Source of the DNA: Straminergon stramineum
Taxonomy: Eukaryota > Streptophyta > Bryopsida > Hypnales > Calliergonaceae
DNA: 64,000 nt
Assembly (NCBI GenBank): GCA_963920665.1
Contig: OY987269.1
Coordinates: forward strand, 9,798,501-9,862,500
Direction: 5' to 3'
The notes beneath the pieces are model-generated. The model did not search any database. It had not been told where the DNA came from and saw nothing but the letters and a program-made list of their open reading frames with translations. A program made the position numbers and the translations under genes. Numbering within the stretch: position 1 is the first letter of the stretch; each line of letters opens with the position of its first letter. Shown in pieces: positions 35,165 to 46,738 of this stretch.

Positions 35165-35358
35165 TAAGAGCACCAACACTTTCCCGAAAAGCAGAGACCT
35201 TTAACGCTATAGCCCATTGGATGGACCTTACAAAATGGTCCAAATTTTGAAACTTATAGCATGCTATGGGTGGGGTGGTTTGGCTTGCAAATTGGATGGC
35301 CCCTATTTTGCAAGCCAAGCCAAGCGTACATTTTAGCAGATGGGTGGTGATGCTCTTA
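35165..35358. mobile_element. Tourist-like MITE (194 bp)
   Basis: The ends TAAGAGCACCAACAC and GGTGGTGATGCTCTTA form about 15 bp inverted repeats with few mismatches, bounded by TTA/TAA. The type (GAGCATCxxCA) is common in plant PIF/Harbinger MITEs. Inside, ttgcaagccaa words occur in both orientations and also in 35040-35150. Confidence 0.6.
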
Positions 35359-36533
35359 ATGTATATATAAACATCTTCAAAATGCGACTTTGACATTTGG
35401 ACCGAAAATGCCACTTTTTTGAGATATTGATGACATGAGGAGTACAAAAATCAGATTATGAAAGTCTATGAAAGCCTACTATTATTTTTTGGTACTTTGA
35501 GAGACAGTACTTTCAAAATTCGAAATTTTATTCATATGATGTCTAAATAATGCATATTGAAGTGCATAGGAATCCACTTTCAATTGCTAGTAAGACCCAC
35601 TAAAATAATTTTTTTTAATTATAGTAAGTATGATCAGTTGTGAAGATTATAAGTTAAGCTTTTGTCAATGCAAACCCTAAGTTACTCCCTTTGACTTTAG
35701 AGTCAACTTGTGACAACTGAAAGTTAGCGTCCACCTCCGTTTCTCCCGCCCAACATTTGGAGAAGGGAATGGTCCGTCCGTCCGAATTATTGACGAAGAC
35801 CGGGTGCGAGGCTGAGGCCGGGCGCCGGGACTTCACATTGCAGACCCACCCCATGATTCTCACCCTGGTTGCTCTCCTCGCAACCCTTGTGCGTCACATA
35901 CCACTGTCCCGGAAGCTCCGCAGATGACCTCTCTTTTGGGGCACGTCATGTCCAATCTTGTTGCGTTTGGCCGCTTCCGCTAGCTTTCGATTGATGCATG
36001 CCGTGCCGTGTTCTCGTTTGAGCTTCTGTACTCCAAATTTCATGCCCATTTGAGCCCCAGAGAGCGAATACGCCGTGAACACCGAAGTAACTGACTCCGG
36101 GAGAAACTGAGCGTGATTTTGGCGTCGGAATCGAAGCTCTGCGTTTCCGGGACTGTAGTGGCGGATTGAAACGGACTCTGAAGGGGTAGGAGCCGTTTGG
36201 ACGGTCTAACGTGCTGTTTCGAAGACGCAGTTTCGCCTTAGGGCGGGGGTTCGGGATCGCATTTGGCGGCAGGTTCTACGCTCGGTGACATTAGAGGTCG
36301 GAGGCCGAGTTGTTACTGTTTCTTTTTGGAAGTACGCGTGCCGAATTTTTGGTCACCAGATTGGGAAAAAGAAGAAGAAGTCCAGGTAGTCTTTGGAGAA
36401 GAGGTTTGGAGGAGAAAGGGGGGATATAGGAGGTTAAAAGGCTTTACTATTCGAGGAAGAGATTATCTTGGAACACGCGATTTGCAGTCGTTCGTGTGCT
36501 TAGGTCAGGGACGAATTTGCGAGGAAGCGAAAT
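35359..36533. promoter_or_regulatory. Upstream region/5' UTR of the BSD-domain gene
   Basis: Base composition shifts from AT-rich to balanced at about 35700, suggesting the promoter and a long 5' UTR of the gene starting at 36534. No clear TATA box was picked out. Short frames on both strands here lack domain support. Confidence 0.4.
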
Positions 36534-39500
36534 ATGATGGGAATGAATCCAATCGGAGGTTTCTTCTCGGGTGGACTTTTCGGATCCACCTCTGAGTCAT
36601 CGTCACCTCGTGCCGAGTCCCAGGAGGTACGGACAATGTAGTACCCCTCGCTAACAATTCTCTGTCACTTGGCCCGTAATCAAGAGTCTTCAACTTCTAA
36701 CGACCCGTTGGCATTGTTTGAGCAGATTGTCACGGTAAGTCCGGATGGAATATATGCTTTAGTTGCGAATGATTAGCTGGTACATGTGCAGATGATCAGC
36801 TGAAATGAAAGTTAGAGAATGTTAGATGAAAGATAGCAGTTGTAATTGATCAACCGCAGTTCGCAGCTGTACGTGAATAATGAATGTGAGATATCTTTCA
36901 CTCTTCGCAAGTTAAGAGAACCTTCAATATATGCTATTACCACATTTACAGCAGTCTTTTTGTCTCAGTTCCATTTATTGTCGCTATCTGTTGACACAAT
37001 ACTTTGTCTTCCTTAGGAACCCTAGATTGGGGAAATACCGTTTCGACACTGCAATGTCTATAGAATATTATGTTATAGATCGAGACATGCGCACACTGTA
37101 ATTTGCAGTTGAGGATTCAGTGACATGGCTATGGCTATGGGTTTAGATTCGGCTATGGGATTTTCTTGCTTGAATCTAGAATGTGAAGGTGGAAATATTG
37201 GAGTGGTCGTATGCTGCCATAATTTCTTTCCCACTTACTTTTTGGATCCAGTCCTCCTCATGTATGGAGTGCTCCAAAAAAGTGGGGCCTGGAAGTATTA
37301 TAGTCACTTATTGGGGCTGGATTTCGAACTATGGCATGGATGCAATTGAAAAGTAAGCAAGTGGAAATCTTGCTGATAGCAGGCTGTGTTTTCTCTTTCT
37401 TATTCATTTAGGAACATGATGGTGATGTGGAGGACGTGGAGCAGGAATCGCCAAGAGAATCTCAGTCAAGGTGTTTACAATACCTCATCGTCGATCTGTT
37501 TGCTTCATATGGATGTGAAGGAATGGTGTTGAATACGTCATATTTTGGTTCAAAGATCTAATGTTTAGCTTATTGTGAATGTTCAGTGGCTGGAACTTTG
37601 GGGGATTCATGAAGACCATTGCAGAGAAGGTGACTATCAACCAGTTGTATTCACTTACAGATATTTACACAACCGTGCGTAGAACATGGGGTTGTTTATA
37701 TGTCTAGGAGTGAATTGTGTAATTGATTATCATTATAGAAAGCAACAACTTTGCATTATTGTGGAATATGCTCCCTATTTCAGATCGAAACTATTTTCTG
37801 TGATTCTATGCTATATGGGCTGATTCCGTCACGGAGCTGAACTGTTATTTTGAGTTGGCAGTCTGGAGGGGTTATTCAAACTTATCAGCAAGACTTGAAG
37901 GAGTTTGGCATCGGTTTGAAGAAAGAGACAGAGGCAATAACGGGGGTCACTGCCCATGTTGTCAAAGATCTCCCTTTGTCCCTAGAAACTGGTGCCACAG
38001 TGGCTCAGGTAAGGATCTACCATCAGAGTATTGTTATATACGTTTCGTTTAGCTTGTGGTGTCACTTGCTGCTGTAGTCTCTATATGTGTCCTCTTGCGT
38101 TTTACTCTTTGATGCTAGTATTACAGCTGGTCATTGATCTATTTTGATCTTCTGGTCTGCAGTCTGAAGGCTTGAGAAGCTTTGGGATGTATTTGTGTAA
38201 GCGCTGTGTTTCTGAAATAACCGTTTTGCATTACTCTTTTTTTCAGGAGTCGTTGGAGACTGTTGGTCAAACATTGGAGGATTTTGGAAGCTCGGTTTGG
38301 CGCGGGTACTGCTCATATTCAGCCCGTCCATATCCGTTCTTTCCTTTGATTCGAATCATGACTGATTTTTTATTAGTTGTTCGATTTAGAGCACCCCTGC
38401 GGTGATTCTCATTGATCTTTTGATGTCTGGCAGAACATCAGAGATCTTCGCACACGTGAAAGAAGCAGTTCTCACTGTTGATGAAGATACAGTCGGAAGC
38501 TCTAGTCTGGATTCTCATTCTGCACTGGGAGACTCGTCAGCTTCTCTTTCAAACGCGTGAGTTTACTTCTGCGATTGCTACTTAAGCCCTAAGGGACCGG
38601 GGTTACGTTTTTTGTAGAAATTGTAAAAACCTGCCATTTTCAAGTGCATTTAGCAAAAATGATAAGGAAAAAGTCAAAAAAAATTCTTGTATACAAAATT
38701 GTTTTAGACTACTGTGGAAATGTGCGGAAGAAAATTTGGAAATTTCGACTGTGTATATTGCATGTATATAGCGTTTGAAGAAAAATGAAATTTTTGGCCC
38801 TGCCGAGCAGAGTCAGCAGACGTTGACTATTGACTTTAGGAATAAAATTATTCCTGTAAGAATTTCCACACTTTGTCAGAATTTCGAAAAGACCCATTCA
38901 AAAGGAACTTTTATAACCTACCCAAATTCCCATTTGGTCACTTCAAGACCAATTGTCCTTTACTGGTTAAGGATGGGTGATTCATTTCAACATACTTGTG
39001 GGTCTAGTTTGCTTTCTCATCTTAAGTCTGAAACATCAGGTGGAAGGCTAAGATATGTTGGCTATCATACTCGTCTGTGTTTTTGTACTCTAGCAGTACA
39101 ATACCTGGGTCTCTGAAATACACATGGGTATTTTAATCCTATCAGTAATTTTTGTGCTCCTTGTATGTTAATTAGTCATTCTTCATGGCCTGATGTGTGC
39201 ACACTTGCGATCAATGCCTTGTGTTACACCTGTGTTGAATATGTATCAGATTTTTGTATTGTAGTAATAGCTGCCTTCCTATTTTCCCACAGGTAATTTT
39301 CTGTACTCAGAGTATACTGACTTACGAACTTGCTTTTGTTTGTTTGAACTGTAACTGCAGGAAGTATAGCCGTTATGAAGCCCAGGTACTTTTCTCTAGA
39401 ACTGATGTATATGAACTCAACATTCCTCCACTAATTGGTTATGCTGCTTCTAAATTTTGGCGTTCGGGTTTTACACATCTTTATTTTAATGACTCTTGGT

Positions 39501-42500
39501 CGTGTCATCTGGCTACTGACTTCTGTGATACCTGCTTACGGTTCTTTTTTTCAATCTGCGGCTCAACCTTTAGTAGGGAGGTCCTGCAATGGTGTGTGTA
39601 CCTACGGCATGCACTTCTCATGACTGAAGTTTTGCCTTGTGGGTATTCAGTAGTAAGTAAATATGCTTTCTAACTGTGTGGAGTCTCAAGGATTGATTTT
39701 CTCCTAAACTACTTTGTGACAGGTGAATGCTATGCAGCGAGATAGCGGTACTTACTGCGACGAACCTGAGGATGAGAAGGATTTTTCCACTTGGGCGGCT
39801 GACTTTAACCTCAATGATCGGTATACTTTTAATTCAATGTTCTTGAATTGAACGCAATGATGTTGGTGCTCTAAAGATTTGATTGTCACCCTTTGCAACT
39901 GCAATTGCCTGTATGTAAAAATGCGTCCCTTGCAGCCTTTTGGGTTTTATGAGCAGAAACGGAATGAATCCACAATCACTCTTTGACTAGTGTAGTTCAT
40001 TACAGAGCAGATTCATACCATCTCGTTGACCGTGTCATAATGTGTTAGATAACGAAGTGTTTGTTGTTCAGAACTGAGGAGATCGAAGAAATTTTGTCAA
40101 CAAATGCGTTCATGCAGGAGCTTCAGAACCAGATTGGTACGATATCGCAATTTAGACTGTTTGTATCCTGTTTTATATTCTTTTTACTGCTGTTGTAAGT
40201 CAGGTTGAGCAATTACTGTAGGCCCACAATGAAGATCTTGATTTCAGAATCTTCAGTTTCTGGAGATATGTCAACTCACATTATAATTGGTAACCGCTGT
40301 TTCCTCCCCCATAGTAATTGCATGGAAATTTTTTGTTGTGGCTCTCAAAAAATTTCAGTTTTTTGTTTGGTTGAGTGATCGATTGCTCCGTAATTGTCGC
40401 ATTTCAGCTACTCTGTTGGTGAAGGGCGTTTCATCCTAAAATTGTTCTAATGTAGTTTTTGGAGTAATTTGTTATGTTCAGTGAGTGAAAAATGTTCAGC
40501 TTTGAGGAGTGTTGCAGGCTGAAGGTTGATGTCTTTCTCTCTTGATGATCTTTACTTGTTCGTTGATACTGATGTGTGCTTCTCTGGGTTCAGTGCCAGT
40601 TGTGGTGGACCACAGCACTTTCTGGACTCGCTACTTTTATCGCTTAAACAAGCTGCAACAGATTGAGAATGCCCGGGTCAACCTTGTCAAACGTGAGTGT
40701 GGTTTGGGTATAGGAAGAATTTCAAATGTGTCCATGATCATTGGTTTGAGAATAATTTGTCCTGCAATGTGCCCATGATTATGTTAGCCAGGGTTTTTGA
40801 TATGGAAGAGCATTGTGAAACAGGGGCATTCGACGAAGAGGAGGATGAGGATCTTAGCTGGGACGTTGACGAAGATAAGGAAGCTGAGGAGCACGTTGCA
40901 CCTTCTGAGATAGTGGCGGAGGGTGCTGAGCTGACTGAAGCCCTCACATCCACACGAAGTATCGAGGTCCCTGTGGCTCCCTCCGCTGAGGGTAAAATTC
41001 TTTTTGAAATTTTCAATCCAAAAAGTTGATCTAATTAAGTTTTTGCTCTTGGAAGTAGTGTTGGGTGTTTATTGGTTTTGCTACCGATTATATTGTACTT
41101 GGATGTGATTATCACTTGGATATCTCATTCTTGTATGTTGTGAATTCAGAGGCACATGACGAGGAGGAAGCAAAGAGTGAGGGAAGTGCAGGGAGTGAGT
41201 GGATGGTTGTTTCTGAAGACAAGGGCTCAGGAAGCTCAGAGCCTAAGACATCACCATCATCGCCCATTTCAGAGAGGTATCTGGTTGTGCATCAATTACT
41301 TGTCACAAGATTAAACTGGTTCCGAATAACGCTTTTTCTTATTATGTTTCAAAGGAACGATGAGATGTTTAGCATTTTCTCGTGTACATACTCTGCCAGG
41401 TCATGTTTGTGCGATGAGGTTGCTTGTTCCTACTCATATCTATGATTTGCATGCGTCGCTGGCCAATGTTGAAGCTTCAGCTGCACAAGTAGCCAAGGTC
41501 TAGGACAGGTTCTTAATTTTCACATTATCTGCTGTCGACGATTTTGCTGCTGGAGTCTTGATCTATTACCGATATCTCTGGCTCCAGCGTCATCACATCA
41601 AAATTGTGGAACGAAAGCTAGTCCATAGTTGTTCACCCTAATAGTATTCATTTCCTATCTGCATCCTTTTCACGTTCATCTCCCAGCCCCACCAACTTCA
41701 ACGTTGGGTTTAAATCTCAGCACTTCATGTACTTGTGCTTCTCAAATTTTCTGCATCCGGTGCAACCTGGAGCTGAAGACTTTCGTTTGGTCTTTTATTG
41801 TGTTGCAGGCAAGAGACTGAATCCTCTGTACCAACCAAATCTGAGGATCATGAAGTGGATGGAGCTGAACTTGAACAACTTGGAGACCTAAGCATTGATG
41901 GCGATAACGAAGTTCCTGTTAAGGAGAAGGGGAAAGAGAAAGTATCAACTCCAAAAAGTCTCGATGTAGCTGCTGGGGAGGAGAATGAAGAGGTAATGCC
42001 CTGCCCTTCCTGCTCAAATTAGAACTTGACCAGCAACACTAATTTTTATTTCTCATGTCGGGAGACACAGGGACCGCAGACGCACACTACCCGGGGTACC
42101 AAGCATCTAAAGGATAGAGTGTTTCCGAGATCCCTTTGAGAGGAATGACATGTGTTTATATTCGGAATGTTTTGCATTCGAAATCGACCCAATGTTGAAC
42201 ACCGATTGTCCAATTTGTGAATACCGCAGTCATAGAGCAGATTCGTCCCTTGGCGGATGGAATTATGAATTTTTTTCGTCTGTTCACAGCCGTTACTCAG
42301 GGGGTTTAATTAATTAGGAAATGATATGTCACTTTTTGGAATTCTTGAAGTTTATGGGCGAACTTACTTTGAGTGTACGGTATGTGAAAATTGAGCGCAG
42401 GGAAAGATAAATGACGGTAATACTTTTAGTCGTTCATTATTCATGGGACAGAAGTACTAGACTCTGGGCTTGTCTTCTGAGTTGAGAGAAGCTTCGTTCG

Positions 42501-42783
42501 TAGCTCATAATGTCTTGCTTTCGTCCCGGGTGACTCTTCTACAGAATTATCTTTATTTTGAAAACAAATACGGATTTGAGCACAGGTTGGGCGTGGCAAC
42601 AACACATACCATTCGAGTGTTTATTTTTAAACACATTCCGTATAAATTTCTCACAAGTTGTACCGTCTGTTGAAATCTTCATATGTGAAGTGGTAACCAG
42701 TGTTATATTCAGCAGTAGCCATTTTTTCCTCACATAAAGCGCGTTTGATTTTGTGATTCCAGGAGTGGGGGGAGTGGGAGTAG
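36534..42783 (+). CDS. BSD-domain-containing protein
   Basis: Fifteen exons join in frame (GT-AG) to 464 residues: 36534-36626, 36687-36734, 37412-37470, 37587-37629, 37862-38008, 38247-38305, 38434-38556, 39361-39385, 39723-39820, 40072-40136, 40594-40692, 40788-40991, 41150-41276, 41809-41992, 42763-42783. The layout matches plant BSD proteins. There is a Gly/Phe/Ser-rich N-terminus, then GWNFGGFMKTIAEK (about 68-81) and YQQDLKEFGIGLKKE (about 88-102). The BSD fold spans about 215-275, with FSTW and the diagnostic FWTRYFY (263-269). Next come DLSWDVDED (about 308-316) and an acidic Ser-rich tail ending EWGEWE. BSD domains occur in TFIIH p62 and synapse-associated proteins; the exact role here is unknown. 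Exon 12 uses AG at 40787, because AG at 40791 breaks the frame. Intron 1 is only 60 bp; the last exon is tiny. Confidence 0.9.
38582..38970. mobile_element. Possible TTAA-type element inside BSD gene intron 7
   Basis: The left TTAAGCCCTAAGGGACC and right ggTCCTTTACTGGTTAA-type ends (right reads aattgtcctttactggttaa) are rough inverted repeats of the CCCTAA type. It is about 389 bp, within the intron 38557-39360. Moderate to weak. Confidence 0.4.
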
Positions 42784-43555
42784 CCGCATGAAGTCTCAAG
42801 GTATCAACAAATATCCAATTCCAAGTACAGTCGAATGGTTTTTTTCTTTTTTTCCATGGTGACCCTTTTCATACGGATGTAGACGATTCGATGCGTCCTT
42901 ATGAAAGCAGCATAACACTGGTTGAATGTCTGCCGCCGACTTGTTTAATTTGTATAGCTGTGATTATATATGCAGTCCATTCAATGCTAGCAATTTTAGC
43001 ATCACCATCGTGGGTTGCGACGTACCCACCAGTCCACCACCCTTGCCAAGTCAAGCTCTCCTTTGCGCTGCCAAAACTACTGACTCCAATTTGCAACGCT
43101 TTGGGCTCGTGGTTGGTGCATGTCGCAATATTTGTGGTTCTATGCGAGAGGTGTCGGTGAGCCTTTTGTGAGTTCCGGGCTTTCAATAAAGCGCTATTTT
43201 ACAATTTTTACTAAGATCTTCACTAATTTGTTTGGATTTCTAGTCGCTCTGGACCACAGATGCACACTACCCCGGGTAACCAATCAACCCATTTTGGGAT
43301 GTTCTCATCCGTTCTTATTCTCATCCATACATGTATGCACAAAAACGACTAATTTCACCTAGAAGCATTTTCTTCTTAGAATCTTGTGTTAATTTTCTAA
43401 CATATGTTTTTTATGGATTTTCAAAAATCCCTCTTGCAAATATTCCGTTATTCACGTATACAAGCATGTCTCATCTCCAAACTAACTTTCCTAGTTCAAG
43501 AAATAGCCCTACTAAAATTTCTCTAAAATAGTAATATATAGCAACTTCCTCAAGG
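42784..43555. other. BSD gene 3' region and intergenic DNA
   Basis: A 45 bp segment at about 43245-43285 (cgcacactacccgggg type) repeats a segment of BSD intron 14 at about 42060-42105. No further gene recognised. Confidence 0.4.
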
Positions 43556-43679
43556 TCCTTTAGAGGTTTGTGTGTTGAGGTAAACTATTACAGTGTATGA
43601 TAGGCAAACCACCTATTGCAAACACACAAGGAATGACCTAGTAAAGATTTATCTCAAGAAATGAGATTTGGACTACATT

Positions 43680-44150
43680 AAATTGAATTAGTAATTACCA
43701 TCAATGTCTAAGGTGATGGTGGAGTGATTAGAGATTGCAATAGAAACTTCCACCTTTTCAATGTAATTCATCACAAGTGATTTTCTTAGGCCTTCATATT
43801 GTGACCAAGTTAGGAAATATTGTGATTGCTTTAAGTAATATGATCATTGTGGATATCCTTTTCATTGGTTTGGGGATAGTCTAGAAACTCTTTTGGATCA
43901 ATTGGATAGCACACTTCATAAATTCATAACAAATTCATATTTTTTTCAAAAATAAATAAATTTCAACTACTCTCCCTATTTCACATTTGTCCTTATAAGA
44001 AAAAAATTAAAATATTTCAACAATATCAATAGTGACAAACTAGTTATTTTGCCTGTGACAAGATGATTTACCTTAGAAAGAATGGAATTGAAATGGTTGT
44101 GCATTGTTGAGTGACTTCTTGAAGGTTGCAACTATGAAAAGATCAAAACA
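43680..44150. repeat. Dispersed repeat, copy 2 (related to 12050-12530)
   Basis: Colinear with 12050-12530 over roughly 470 bp, including taggccttcat, ggggatagtctagaaactc and cacttcataaattcataac. It is AT-rich and non-coding. Confidence 0.5.
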
Positions 44151-46088
44151 ATTTTTTCCCAATAATGCTAATTTGGACTTAAAACTAGATACTTGTATAT
44201 ATTTCATTACTTCTTGTTAATGATATGCTATTATTTCCTTAATTTGCAATTGAAAGTAGGAAAATGCAATATCCATATAGTTCATGGACTATGCTTATTT
44301 TGACCTCACCGACATTGCTATTGCTTTGAATTGAGTCCTTTGAGCTCAATATTGAGTAACACTATCCACTGATGAGACACAACACTTCCTGCTCAATTAA
44401 TTAGCCCCCCCTCCCTCAAAAAATTAGTAGCCATTGATCATTTTAAAAAATAAATAAAAACACCCCCTTCCTTGCCGTTGATCTTGATACCTTACATATA
44501 CCATATGGATATGGATATGGAAATAGATATGGATACGAATAACAAATACAAATACAAATACAAATAACATATATGGAAACAGATATGGATTATCCCATAT
44601 TGATTGTTAGATGACTTCATTTTGAAAAATACAAGAGTGAGGGGGGGGTATTGTTTTTTCCCATGAGGTGGGAGGGGTTGTGCAATTAAAATTGAATCCA
44701 ATTTTAATTGCCTCAGACAACCTACCTCACTATCCACTCAAAAGACAGACTATTGCATAATTGATAACACTATATCAAGTTAATGGATCTCCATACTTGT
44801 CTTACATATCTTATTCATCTCTAATTTATCTTATTTTCTTCATTGATCCAAATGAAAATTTTAATCAATTCATCAAAATATATTTATTTCATCCAATTCT
44901 ATTTCTTGATATATCTTTGTACAATATATTCATTTATCCAAATGAATTGAATTTTCTAATGAAAAATTATTCAAATAATTCCATTTGAGACAATGTATTT
45001 AAAATCTATTTTTAGACATCAATTGAATTGTTTTTTTATATCCAATATAAAAGGTTGATGAATTTTTTTAATCTAATTATTCAATATAAAACAATTTAAA
45101 CATATAGTGTATCTATACCATTCTATCATAATAAAACAAACCACTAATATGTACCAATTATTTTTGGTCCCAATTTATTTTAATTGAATTTCAATTAATT
45201 CATTCATTCTTTTTCCATAAGCCATGTACTTTGCCCCATACCATATATTTGAAATGCATAAGGACATTCATTTGCCTTCAAAGAATCACAACATAGCAAT
45301 ATATTTTAGTAACCATGCAATTAATTCAATAGTGCTAAAATCATAACAAAAAATATCTATTACCTAACAATGACATATATTGAATTAGTTATAGAATTAA
45401 TACATAAGTGATGCAAAGCCAAGTAATATAATTATAAATTGGTGGTTTAGAAATTATCAATACAATTTTTTTGCTATTATCAATAAATAAAAAAGCATAA
45501 AGATTATATAAATGAAACCACACCCTTCTAGTAGAGGACTAGCATTTCTTCAAACTATCATGTATTGGTAGTTTTTCCATTCTATTGTAGTAATACCCTC
45601 AGAATATTTTGAGATCATGTGCAACTATCATATCTCTATCTCAAGGGTCTTCATTTGTTTGTCCATCCATCATTTTAGGCATTCCAATTGCAATGACATT
45701 CTCTATGGTATGTTCTTCAAATAGATTGATGAAATTAAACTATAATGCTCATATATACTTGGCAATAAATCTTGCTAATGTTGGAATTCTAACTTCATTT
45801 AGAATCATCTTCAAAGCAAATATGTGCTTACATATTGGGTCGTAATCATTGCACTCACACCAATTACAAGACAAACTTGCAATATATTATTTGTTATATG
45901 ACTTCATATAAGAAACTCCATGTGGAATTCATCTACAATCTCAAGATTTGACAATGGATCTTTCTTACACCCTTGTACCATCTTGTTAGCCCCTTGCAAC
46001 TTTGTAGTTTGGCTTTGATCTACCCCTTTGTTGAAATATCTCCTCAACTCACTTAGAGAATGGGCGTCATCATAATGTTCTACTAGTA
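44151..46088. repeat. AT-rich DNA with degenerate hexamer repeat and palindrome
   Basis: 44505-44590 is a degenerate atggat/aaatac hexamer array. 44682-44711 is a palindrome (gcaattaaaattg, spacer, caattttaattgc). No gene seen; short frames are AT-biased. Confidence 0.5.
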
Positions 46089-46738
46089 TTAACCCCTAAA
46101 TGTCCAAGGCATTTAAATGTGGTGTTTGGAAAACTTTGAAGTTAAGTAAAATCCAAACAAATTTTTAATATTAGTAGTTTATATTTTTGGAGAATTATTT
46201 TTGAAGTCTAGTTTTAGGATCAAAAAGTTGATCTTAAAAATAAAGGATTATGATTTTTCTATTGAAAATTTTGTGCAAGGATACCCAATGCAATCTTGAC
46301 TTTTGTTCCCGTAGTGTTGTGGGCTCTTGGAAATGAGCCTCAAATACACTAGATCTTGGAGGCAAAATCACACTAGAAATTCATTTTAAAAAATTGTAGA
46401 AAAGATTTCGAAAAACCGTAAATTGATTGGGGTTGTGCATACTAGGCCCTATAACCTCATATTTTTTTAGTGACCAAATTCTTAGAGTTGACATGCAATA
46501 AGTGAATTGAAAATTTTTCATAGTTTTTACACCCTCATGATCAAACATTATAATCTTTCAATCTGTAAGTGATATTGTTATGTTTTCTTTTCCTATGTGA
46601 TCTCTAACATGTCTAGTTTGAATTTGTACGGTTACAATTCAAAAGAAATTGGTACAACTTATGAAAATGTTGATTTTTTGTTCAATTTAGAGCAAATTTC
46701 AAGAAGCTCCAAATAGGCCTTGGGCATTTAGGGGTTAA
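46089..46738. mobile_element. TTAA-type MITE, family B, copy 1 (650 bp)
   Basis: Begins TTAACCCCTAAATGTCC and ends TGGGCATTTAGGGGTTAA, giving roughly 22 bp inverted termini with the TTAA at each edge. It is near-identical along its whole length to 57494-58138. No open frame of note. TTAA as target duplication plus a CCC start is the piggyBac pattern (inference); no transposase is present. Confidence 0.9.

Noticed and set aside
40792..40991. BSD exon 12 starting at the AG of 40790-40791
   Set aside because: It breaks the frame; AG at 40786-40787 keeps it.
40738..41016. Ser-rich minus-strand frame of 92 codons
   Set aside because: It is the antisense of acidic exon 12 of the BSD gene.
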